This document shows positions 36,479-44,495 of a DNA stretch of 64,000 nucleotides, piece by piece. The notes beneath the pieces are model-generated. The model ran no database searches, was not told the origin of the DNA, and saw nothing but the letters and a program-made list of their open reading frames with translations. The stretch spans positions 1 through 64,000 of the forward strand of contig JAEZQY010000020.1 of assembly GCA_023441055.1 (NCBI GenBank). Direction: 5' to 3'. Both the position numbers and the translations under genes were made by a program. The stretch comes from Bacillota bacterium. GTDB lineage: Bacteria; Bacillota; Bacilli; Paenibacillales; UBA4045. Position 1 is the first letter of the stretch; the number at the start of each line of letters is the position of its first letter.

Positions 36479-36507
36479 TTGATTTAAATTAACAGCCACT
36501 TTATACT
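36479..36507 (+). promoter_or_regulatory. Promoter of the aldo/keto reductase gene with overlapping operator
   Basis: TTGATT (36479-36484), a 17-base spacer, TATACT (36502-36507). The GATTTAAATTAA motif (36481-36492) overlaps the -35 and spacer. TAAATTAACA (36485-36494) is repeated exactly in inverse orientation at 36422-36431, 53 bases upstream. A repressor bound at both could loop the DNA; that is inference. Confidence 0.6.
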
Positions 36508-36530
36508 GAACATATGAAGGAGGGGTTTAG

Positions 36531-37580
36531 ATGAAAAAGAGGATATTAGGCAATACCGACCTGCAAACCAGCATCCTCGGCATGGGCTGCTGGCAGTATG
36601 GAGGCGGCACTTATTGGGGCGCGCAGGATCAGCAGGATGTGAATGAGGTTGTTCATCAAGCCATTGAATTGGGAATCAATTATTTTGATACAGCAGAGGT
36701 TTATAACGATGGAGAGAGCGAGGTATCCTTAGGGATCGCCCTGCAAGGCAGGCGCGATCAGGTCTTAATTGGAAGTAAAGTAAGTACCTCCAACATTAGA
36801 CCTGAGGTGCTTAAACAACATTGCGAGAATAGCTTGCGTCGTCTACAGACCGAATATATCGATCTCTATATGCTGCATTGGCCGATCACTCCCTTAGCTA
36901 TTAAGCATTTTTCTGATGATCCTAGCCTTATCGCCGCTCCCCCTACAGCCACTGAAGTATTCACCGCACTAGAGGAGTTGAAACGGGAGGGGAAAATTCG
37001 CCATTACGGTGTAAGCAACCATGGCTTGCAGCAGTTAAAGGAAGTACAAGATGCCGGCTTTACAATCGGTGCTAATGAATTGCCCTACAACCTGCTATCA
37101 AGAGCGATTGAAGCGCACATACTCCCTTACTGTGCTGAACATAGCATCGGTGTAATCGGCTACATGCCGCTGCAGCAAGGATTACTCTCTGGCAAGTACA
37201 GCCTACTGGAGCAAGTCAAGCCGATGCAAGCCCGTTCCCGCCATTTCCATCACAGCCTCGGAAGCGGCTCGCGTCATGGCGAGGAAGGCGCATCGGAGGA
37301 GATTGTCGCGGCCCTAGACGGCATTCGCAAGCTAGCCGACGAATTAGGTGTGCACATGATCGAGCTATCACTTGCCTGGTCGATGGCTAATGAAGCAATC
37401 GCTACGACAATTGTTGGATCACGTAACGTGGAGCAACTGCTGCTCAATGCCAGAGGGGCCCAGCTTCAGCTTGATGCGACCGTGATACAAGCGCTTAGTA
37501 AGCTGACAGAGCCCGTCCTCACTAAGCTTGGCAATAATCCGGATTACTATGAGAATCGCAACCACTCTCGTATCTACTAA
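36531..37580 (+). CDS. Aldo/keto reductase
   Basis: A 349-residue NAD(P)H-dependent oxidoreductase of the aldo/keto reductase superfamily. It begins with MKKRILGNTDLQTSILGMG and shows the catalytic set Asp in INYFDTAEVYNDGESE (with Tyr), Lys in LIGSKV, and His in MLHWPI. The cofactor end VGSRNVEQLLLNA is present. GAAGGAGG precedes the ATG. It is divergent from the isomerase/dehydrogenase operon and cotranscribed with the glycosidase-like gene 27 bases downstream, suggesting reduction of a keto-sugar made in the same pathway. Confidence 0.9.
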   Translation: MKKRILGNTDLQTSILGMGCWQYGGGTYWGAQDQQDVNEVVHQAIELGINYFDTAEVYNDGESEVSLGIALQGRRDQVLIGSKVSTSNIRPEVLKQHCENSLRRLQTEYIDLYMLHWPITPLAIKHFSDDPSLIAAPPTATEVFTALEELKREGKIRHYGVSNHGLQQLKEVQDAGFTIGANELPYNLLSRAIEAHILPYCAEHSIGVIGYMPLQQGLLSGKYSLLEQVKPMQARSRHFHHSLGSGSRHGEEGASEEIVAALDGIRKLADELGVHMIELSLAWSMANEAIATTIVGSRNVEQLLLNARGAQLQLDATVIQALSKLTEPVLTKLGNNPDYYENRNHSRIY

Positions 37581-37607
37581 ATCTTAATCTAGGAGGTTAA
37601 AACTCTT

Positions 37608-39758
37608 ATGCCTTTAATGACTCGTAATCTATCCACATTCGGATCGCGATTTTCCGTCATCCTCGATCCTTATCATCGCAGGATTAAGCATGGTGTGTTA
37701 GGGATGTTCCTGGAGCGGGAATCCGAGCTGATCTGCGGTGTCGAAGCGGACGGCAGCCCAGGCAGCTACTTACCCTTCTCGGATCACGACAATCAATTCG
37801 ACGCCGTATATGCCAGTACGACCATGAACAGCATCACTTATCATTGCATCAACACACAGGATGGCTATGATTTAATCTGTTCATTCACTTCACCCTTCTC
37901 ACCAGATGATGAGCAGCTGATGATAGCACCCTTCTTCTATATAGATGTAAGTGTCAAGCGTAGAACACGCCCTCATAATTTAACTGGAGTGAAGCGGAAT
38001 ATTGGCGCAGGTCGACTTCGTTTCGGACTAATTGGCGAGGGGCTGCAGACCATCTCGCAAGGTCAAGCGGTCGATCTTCAGTATGACGTTCACACAAGCA
38101 GCAGATTTGTGCAAGGCGACTTTGCCCGAACACTACAGCTTAGCTTAATGAAGGACGGTGAACAGGTAGATCGCTTTACCAATGAGGAGCGACTATGGTG
38201 CGAGCATGGTCCCTCGGAACCGAGCGGCATATTCGATCTGCCCTTCAATCTAGATGAACAAGACGAATGGACATTCCACTATATCTGGACCGCGTACAAT
38301 TCCGATGATTTCATCACAGTGAAGGGCGTTCCACATCGCTTGCTGTACACCTCATCCTTCCATTCCATGGATGATATCATCACCTATGCGCAGGCTAATC
38401 GCCAGCTTCTCATGACCAAGTCACAATTCTATGACGAGACCATAGAAGCCTCATCCCTGTCACGGAGCTGGAAGGACTTCATCGGCTTTACCTTCCAGAG
38501 CTATAAGCTGAACACCCTGTATGCAGTGGACGCGAGCGGCAGCAAATCGTTCACGGTATGGGAAGGGAATTGCATGTACAATGCCACGCTGGATGTTGAG
38601 TATAACAACGGTCTGTTCTACTATACGATGTGTCCTTCTCTCCTTCCCATACAATTCGAGCAATGGGCAGCAACGGAGGCCGGCGAAGGCTATATCGATC
38701 ATGATCTGGGCGAAGCCTTCCACATAGAACGCGCAACCTACGGACACCCCATGAAGATCGAGGAGAACTGCAACTTCATACTAATGCTATATGCGCATTG
38801 CACAACACAAGGCACATACACAGTTGCGGAGCAGCATTATGAGACGTTGAAGCGATTAGTAGATTATATGATTGCTGCGGATACTACAGGCAATGGTATT
38901 CCTAACATCGGCACCGACAACACCATTGATGACGCGGTTCCTGCTATTCAGAATGCGAAGGAGCAGACGTATCTAGCGATCAAGACGTCATGCGCATTCC
39001 AATGCTTCGCTAAGCTGGCGGCCCATGCTGGCGATACCGATTATGAGAATAAAGCGAATGGCCAAGCTCAGAAAATAATGAAAACCGTAGATGCGGAGCT
39101 ATGGCTGCAAGATCATTACGGAGTATGCCTGGATACAACCCAGGACGGTTATGTTGCATTCTTAACGAATGAGCTGCTGAAGGGTCCAATGGAGGGCAAG
39201 GATTCCTACTCCATCTATGCGGAGAACGGCCTACTCTATCCATTGTTATCCGGGTTTATGCCCGACTTCTTGAACGAATCACGCTTACGTCATAATATCT
39301 ATAACTCGTATAAGGCATGCGATTCACAATACGGGAGCCATCACTCTAATGATTCTGATTCGATCTGGTTCTCACAGAATATGTGGCGTGATTTTACTGC
39401 CGCCTATCTCGGCCATGATCTATTGGATAACGTGGATAAGTATTGGTCGTTCCAGAAGCTGATGAATACAGGCGGCCAATCCAAATTATACATCGATACC
39501 TATGGGGAGAATGCATTGTGGCATTACCCGCGCGGCTTAACCTCGATCGGCGTGCTGTACGCCATGCTCCGGCTGCAGATTGACCGGGCTCAGAAGACCA
39601 TACGCATCGCGCCTCTGCGAAGAACGATGCGCATCCCGCTCCCGCTGTTCGCCGATTGGGCCAACAGCCGCATGCCTTGGGTCGTAGTAGACAACGATTC
39701 CATCAACATTGAGAATGAGGATTTGCTGGACGGTTACGAGATTCTGATTACAACTTAA
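37608..39758 (+). CDS. Cytosolic glycosidase-like protein, (alpha/alpha)6-barrel type, family not assigned
   Basis: A 716-residue protein without signal peptide or membrane segment. The first 280 residues look beta-rich. From about 290, repeated helical hairpins suggest a six-hairpin glycosidase barrel. Segments such as DTTGNGIPNIGTDNTIDDA near residue 430, LAIKTSCAFQCFAKLAAHAG and the C-terminal HYPRGLTSIGVLYAML resemble DUF4965/GH-like inverting enzymes. Acidic residues suitable for catalysis are numerous, but the pair cannot be fixed. AGGAGG precedes the ATG. Intracellular hydrolysis or rearrangement of an imported glycoside is inferred from position after the aldo/keto reductase. Confidence 0.65.
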   Translation: MPLMTRNLSTFGSRFSVILDPYHRRIKHGVLGMFLERESELICGVEADGSPGSYLPFSDHDNQFDAVYASTTMNSITYHCINTQDGYDLICSFTSPFSPDDEQLMIAPFFYIDVSVKRRTRPHNLTGVKRNIGAGRLRFGLIGEGLQTISQGQAVDLQYDVHTSSRFVQGDFARTLQLSLMKDGEQVDRFTNEERLWCEHGPSEPSGIFDLPFNLDEQDEWTFHYIWTAYNSDDFITVKGVPHRLLYTSSFHSMDDIITYAQANRQLLMTKSQFYDETIEASSLSRSWKDFIGFTFQSYKLNTLYAVDASGSKSFTVWEGNCMYNATLDVEYNNGLFYYTMCPSLLPIQFEQWAATEAGEGYIDHDLGEAFHIERATYGHPMKIEENCNFILMLYAHCTTQGTYTVAEQHYETLKRLVDYMIAADTTGNGIPNIGTDNTIDDAVPAIQNAKEQTYLAIKTSCAFQCFAKLAAHAGDTDYENKANGQAQKIMKTVDAELWLQDHYGVCLDTTQDGYVAFLTNELLKGPMEGKDSYSIYAENGLLYPLLSGFMPDFLNESRLRHNIYNSYKACDSQYGSHHSNDSDSIWFSQNMWRDFTAAYLGHDLLDNVDKYWSFQKLMNTGGQSKLYIDTYGENALWHYPRGLTSIGVLYAMLRLQIDRAQKTIRIAPLRRTMRIPLPLFADWANSRMPWVVVDNDSINIENEDLLDGYEILITT

Positions 39759-39772
39759 CTGTAACAAGGCGA

Positions 39773-40852
39773 CTACACGAAATTCAGCCCCTTGGTATAC
39801 GGGAACGGGACGGGCAGCACATCGCATAGCAGACCGGGCTTCTCTTCAGGCGTATCGAACAGCAACGATACCAATTGCTTGTGATCGGTCATATGTCTCA
39901 GTCTATCCAGCAATTGCGAGTCTGCTCCCCGTTCCTTCCAATAAGGACCTAACTGTGTTATCAGTAATTCCGCATCCAGAACGTGAACAGTTCCCTGATT
40001 CTTCTCCGTTCCAGTATAAGCGTCTCGCAAGCGATCGAGGAGTCCTTGCTCATGCCACGGAACGACCATATTCAGGTACTCAGCGGGTAAGCATGCCGTC
40101 ATATGAGATAATAATGCTGTCAAATAGCGCTCATCGCCTGCCCACTCGATAACCGGATTCACAACCTCCTGTCCGTCTCCTGTTACCTGCGACACAGCCG
40201 CTGTACAGAAGGCGACGGGAACGTCGTCCAGCTCTGCCATGAACGTGAACTGCCGTCTGCCGCGAAGCGCAGCTACGGCTTGTGCTTCCAACAGGTCGGC
40301 CAGATCCCATATACTCTGCTCATAGCGAACACGACGCCCATCGGCAAGCTTGTGCAAGCCAAACCAATCCGCTTCCCCGGCTTCTCGGAAGCGCAAATTG
40401 CCATGTCCCTCATTCTCGGCCAGTCCCCGCAAATTCTCCCGAGTCAACCGATGACTCACCGCTGTACCGAACGGGCTGCATCCACCTTCTATATAGATCG
40501 GTAATACGCCCGAGACGAGCAGCAGTGATGCGCCTGATAGCCTGGCGTGCTCCTGTACATAACGCAACATGCGGCGCGCATAGCCCTGACCTCTATAATC
40601 AGGATGTGTACAGACAGCCCCATAGGAATACACAGTCAATCGCGACTCGTGGATCCGGACGATCGAAGGCACCAGTCCCGCGAAGGAGACCAGCCTCCCA
40701 TTGTCGAAGGCACCGATTGATTGCAGGAGGCTCTTCGAGAACACCTTAGGAAGACTGTCTCCCATTGATACGCGCCCATCAGAACGGAAGATGCTATCGG
40801 CTAAGCCGACAGCATCCTTCATTTCACTGGCATGCAGTAAACGAATTTCCAT
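39773..40852 (-). CDS. GNAT family N-acetyltransferase
   Basis: A 359-residue two-part GNAT protein. The acetyl-CoA site VCTHPDYRGQGYARRML lies at about residues 80-96. The second half (about 150-345) is a diverged GNAT-like plus C-terminal segment, as in Eis-like proteins. Its ATG overlaps the stop of the binding-protein gene by one base (TAATG), so translation is coupled to the importer. The acceptor is unknown; an amino-sugar acceptor would fit the NagA/NagB enzymes nearby, but this is conjecture. Confidence 0.82.
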   Translation of the reverse strand: MEIRLLHASEMKDAVGLADSIFRSDGRVSMGDSLPKVFSKSLLQSIGAFDNGRLVSFAGLVPSIVRIHESRLTVYSYGAVCTHPDYRGQGYARRMLRYVQEHARLSGASLLLVSGVLPIYIEGGCSPFGTAVSHRLTRENLRGLAENEGHGNLRFREAGEADWFGLHKLADGRRVRYEQSIWDLADLLEAQAVAALRGRRQFTFMAELDDVPVAFCTAAVSQVTGDGQEVVNPVIEWAGDERYLTALLSHMTACLPAEYLNMVVPWHEQGLLDRLRDAYTGTEKNQGTVHVLDAELLITQLGPYWKERGADSQLLDRLRHMTDHKQLVSLLFDTPEEKPGLLCDVLPVPFPYTKGLNFV

Positions 40853-42462
40853 TACTTCATTCTCTCCCAGGCCGTGTTGTAAATCGCTTCAATTTCATCA
40901 GCCCCATTATCGATGAGCTCCTTAGCAAATTGATCCAGCTCACTTAACGCTCTTGCTCCGAAGATGAATTTATCAATATTCTGATCCAGGATTGTATTCA
41001 CCTTCGTATTAAGCTGTGTCAGCTTCTCGCGCTCTTCTTCCGTAAACGGAGGATCCAGCGGTTTTTCGATAATGATTCCTTGCTCCTTCTGCACCTTTAC
41101 CATGTCCGACCACTCTTGAAGCTGCGGAGGCGAGATGGTCAGCATCGGTGTGTCATCCGTGAATACACTGAAGCCTAGGAGACCCGTTCCCGTATATGAC
41201 TGCATAGCGCGATAAGGATCCTGCTTATCCTTGAACTGGTCAATCAAGCTTTGTGAGATAGTGACCTGATCGCCTGATCTGGTGAAGTGTTCACCCGGGA
41301 TTCCGAAGTTGGTCACATCCGCGCCTTCATCCGTGTACATCCAATCGAACATCTTCACAATTTCTTCCGGATTCTTCACCTTACTGCTGACTACATAGGA
41401 GTTGAAGCTGGACGGATTATCCATGTAATTTCTTCTGTTACCCTCATTATCCGCCATAATTGGCAGCATATCAAACTGCGCATCAGGATTCACCTCTTGC
41501 AGCACCATGTTAAAGTTTGTTGCAAATGTATAGTTGTCATAGAAGAACATCGATTTGCCTGAGCTCAAGTTCTCTTGCCACTGCTGCACCGTCAGATTTG
41601 CGAAGTTAGGCTCCAAGATCTTGTCCACATACAATTTATTCATGTAAGTGATGACATCCTTGAACGATTCTCTGGTCGGGCCGTACACGAACTTATCCTC
41701 ATTCGGTTCATAGTAGATGGAGAATCCACCACCGAACGCATAGGCGAGTAAGCGTAAATTATACTGCGAGCCATTGCGGATGGACCAAGGGTAGGAATCC
41801 GGATAGGCTTGCTTGAACGCCTTCAGCACCTCATATAATTCATCGAACGTCGTTGGAACCTCCAGATTGAGCTCCGCTAGAATATCCGTACGAATCATCG
41901 GCATTCCCCCTACGTTCGCAGCGACAGACTTTCTAGCCATAATAGGAAAGCCATAGAAGTCACCATCAATCGTCAGCTTATAAGCTTCTGGATCGGCCTC
42001 GATTCGTTTCTTCATATTTGGGGCATATTCATCCATATATTCCGAGATATTGAGGAATGCTCCCGTACTCGCGTATGTCGTAATGTCACCACGGCTGACA
42101 TGCATAATGTCAGGGAGATTGTTCGTAGCGATCATCGTGTTCTTCTTGGCTGTGTAGTCGCTGTTCGGAACACCTTCAATATTAATCTTCACATTCGTAT
42201 TCTTCAGAATTTCCAGCAAGGCCGGAGCATCCTTCACAATCGGTTGCAGCGGGCTGTCCCCTCTCATCACCGTAACATTGATCGGTTCCTTCACAGGCTC
42301 ACTTGCCGGCGGCGTCGATGTATTGCCAGAGCTTGTATTCGCGCTGTTCGTTGTGGTGCTATTAGGAGCCGAATTCGAATTCCCACCGCATGCCGTTAAG
42401 ATCAGCGCCACGCATAGCGTGACAATCAATAACAAGGAAACTCTGTTTCTACGTGTAAACAT
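40852..42462 (-). CDS. Sugar ABC importer, substrate-binding lipoprotein (2)
   Basis: A 536-residue extracellular solute-binding protein. The signal peptide ends at lipobox LTAC (about residue 25) before an Asn/Ser/Thr-rich linker. The fold matches family 1 sugar-binding lipoproteins; FDELYEVLKAFKQAYPDSYPW is typical. The ATG at 42462 has GGGGGA six bases upstream; an upstream ATG at 42483 lacks a site. It serves the permease pair directly upstream. The ligand is not assignable. Confidence 0.9.
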   Translation of the reverse strand: MFTRRNRVSLLLIVTLCVALILTACGGNSNSAPNSTTTNSANTSSGNTSTPPASEPVKEPINVTVMRGDSPLQPIVKDAPALLEILKNTNVKINIEGVPNSDYTAKKNTMIATNNLPDIMHVSRGDITTYASTGAFLNISEYMDEYAPNMKKRIEADPEAYKLTIDGDFYGFPIMARKSVAANVGGMPMIRTDILAELNLEVPTTFDELYEVLKAFKQAYPDSYPWSIRNGSQYNLRLLAYAFGGGFSIYYEPNEDKFVYGPTRESFKDVITYMNKLYVDKILEPNFANLTVQQWQENLSSGKSMFFYDNYTFATNFNMVLQEVNPDAQFDMLPIMADNEGNRRNYMDNPSSFNSYVVSSKVKNPEEIVKMFDWMYTDEGADVTNFGIPGEHFTRSGDQVTISQSLIDQFKDKQDPYRAMQSYTGTGLLGFSVFTDDTPMLTISPPQLQEWSDMVKVQKEQGIIIEKPLDPPFTEEEREKLTQLNTKVNTILDQNIDKFIFGARALSELDQFAKELIDNGADEIEAIYNTAWERMK

Positions 42463-42490
42463 ATACAATCCCCCATTGTTCATAATGTAA

Positions 42491-43372
42491 TTAACCCTTC
42501 AACGAGCCCACCATAGAGCCCTTTACAAAGTACTTCTGCAAGAAAGGATACAACACCAGGATCGGCAGCAATGCGATGATAACAACCGCATATTTAATGT
42601 TCTGATCGACCACCAGCGTACCCATAACACCGCTTGTTTCCGTCGTTTGCGCTCCTACATCCCCTTGGATCACCACATTGCGTAAGATGATCTGTATCGG
42701 ATAACGACTCGTATCATTCAAGTAGATCAGCGCTGGGAAGAAGCTATTCCAATGCGAGACTGCATAGAACAATACCATTGTGGCCATTAGCGGCGCGGAC
42801 AAGGGCAGCACGATCTGCCAGAACACCCTGATGTCATTAGCACCATCCATATAAGCCGATTCATGCATGGCGCTAGGAATCCCCTGGAAGAACGTTCGCA
42901 TCATGATCATGTAGAAAATATTAATCGCCGGCGGCAATATAATCGCCCATAACGTATCCAGCATACCTAAGGAGTTCACGACCAGATATCTTGGAATCAT
43001 CCCGCCGTCGAAGAACATCGTGAATATAATGAACATAGCGAATACGGGACCCCCATAAAACTCCTTACGTGATAACGGATAGGCACACATTGCTGTCATA
43101 AATAAATTGACCGCAACCCCTGTGGACGTGTAGAGCAATGTATTCGCGTACGCCCTTACAATCGGGGCATCAGCGAAAATAATGGAATAGGCCTTGAATG
43201 TGATGTCAATCGGTAAGAATGACACTTCGCCCCGTGCCACTGCACCGCCATGACTGATTGACACAATCCCCATATAATAAAGCGGATACAACATGATAAA
43301 AATAATAAGCAACATAAGTAGAACGTTCACATAATCGAATAGCGAATATTTGCGTATACTCTGATGTCTCAT
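42491..43372 (-). CDS. Sugar ABC importer, permease LplC type (2)
   Basis: A 293-residue MalG-like permease with six helices, the coupling motif ESAYMDGANDIRVFWQIVLP and an LplC-like C-terminus VKGSMVGSLKG. The ATG at 43372 is nine bases after AGGAGA; a second ATG at 43378 is also possible. It is 20 bases after its LplB-type partner. Confidence 0.92.
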   Translation of the reverse strand: MRHQSIRKYSLFDYVNVLLMLLIIFIMLYPLYYMGIVSISHGGAVARGEVSFLPIDITFKAYSIIFADAPIVRAYANTLLYTSTGVAVNLFMTAMCAYPLSRKEFYGGPVFAMFIIFTMFFDGGMIPRYLVVNSLGMLDTLWAIILPPAINIFYMIMMRTFFQGIPSAMHESAYMDGANDIRVFWQIVLPLSAPLMATMVLFYAVSHWNSFFPALIYLNDTSRYPIQIILRNVVIQGDVGAQTTETSGVMGTLVVDQNIKYAVVIIALLPILVLYPFLQKYFVKGSMVGSLKG

Positions 43373-43392
43373 AACCATTGTCTCCTATCCAT

Positions 43393-44346
43393 TCACCACA
43401 GGCTCGTCCCGCCCAAACGCCGGGTTAACTGATTCGCTCCAACTACTAAGATATAAGCAATGACCGATTGGAATAATCCGACAGCAGCCGAATAGCTGAG
43501 CTCGCCGCCAAGCAGTCCTCGCCGATACACATAGGTTTGGATCACATCAGCCGTCTCATAGGTCGATCCATTATAGATCAATAAGATCTTCTCATAGCCG
43601 ATCGACAGAAAGTTCCCGATATTCAGTAAAAGCAGAATGGTGATGACCGGAAAGATACTTGGAATCGTAATATACATGTTCTGTTTCCAACGATTCGCTC
43701 CATCCATACGAGCCGCTTCGTAGAGCTGCGGATCAACACCGGTAAGCGCTGCCAAATAAATAATCGTTCCCCAACCCACTTGTTGCCAGATCTCCGATGA
43801 AATGTAGATGGTTCGGAACCAAGACGCCTCATTCAGAAACTGGATCTGTGTGCCACCAAGGAATTCAATGACTTGATTCAGCATCCCGTCATAGGATAGA
43901 AAGCTGACGATCATCCCCGAGACAACAACCGTCGATAGGAAATGAGGTAAATACGCGATCGATTGGACAAATCGTTTGAACAGATTGGAGCGAAGCTCAT
44001 TCAACAACAATGCAAGAATAATAGGTGCAGGAAAACTAAAAATGAGTCCATAAATATTAAGCATCAGTGTATTGCGGACAAGCTTCCAAAAGTAGGGATC
44101 GGCTAAGAACTCCCTAAAATACTGAAGCCCTACCCATGGACTTTTAACGAACCCTAGAAACGCGTTGTACTTTTGAAATGCAATGACATTACCAAAAATC
44201 GGACCATAATGAAAGATGATGAAGTAAATGGCAGGCAGAAAAAACATGATGTACAAATACTTACTTTTAGCCACTCTCTTCCTGATCAAATTGCCGCGAT
44301 TAGGAACTGTCATGGATGGAACCGTCTGATCCTGTACATAATTCAT
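43393..44346 (-). CDS. Sugar ABC importer, permease LplB type (2)
   Basis: A 317-residue MalF-like permease with six helices, EAARMDGANRWKQNMYITIPS as coupling motif and an NQLTRRLGGTSLW end. AAGGGGGTGA precedes the ATG at 44346; an open frame to 44436 has no ribosome site. It follows the AraC regulator gene by 149 bases, the usual regulator-permease-permease-binding protein order. Confidence 0.92.
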   Translation of the reverse strand: MNYVQDQTVPSMTVPNRGNLIRKRVAKSKYLYIMFFLPAIYFIIFHYGPIFGNVIAFQKYNAFLGFVKSPWVGLQYFREFLADPYFWKLVRNTLMLNIYGLIFSFPAPIILALLLNELRSNLFKRFVQSIAYLPHFLSTVVVSGMIVSFLSYDGMLNQVIEFLGGTQIQFLNEASWFRTIYISSEIWQQVGWGTIIYLAALTGVDPQLYEAARMDGANRWKQNMYITIPSIFPVITILLLLNIGNFLSIGYEKILLIYNGSTYETADVIQTYVYRRGLLGGELSYSAAVGLFQSVIAYILVVGANQLTRRLGGTSLW

Positions 44347-44495
44347 GCCGTCACCCCCTTGCAGTACGCATTTGAATATCGATCCTCTCCTGCGTCTATC
44401 ATAGGGGCTCCCTGTCGACAATGAAATTATCAACATTACCGATTTACTCTCGTTTTTCCTTATCGCCAGTCCAGTCGCATTCTTCCATCACAGTC

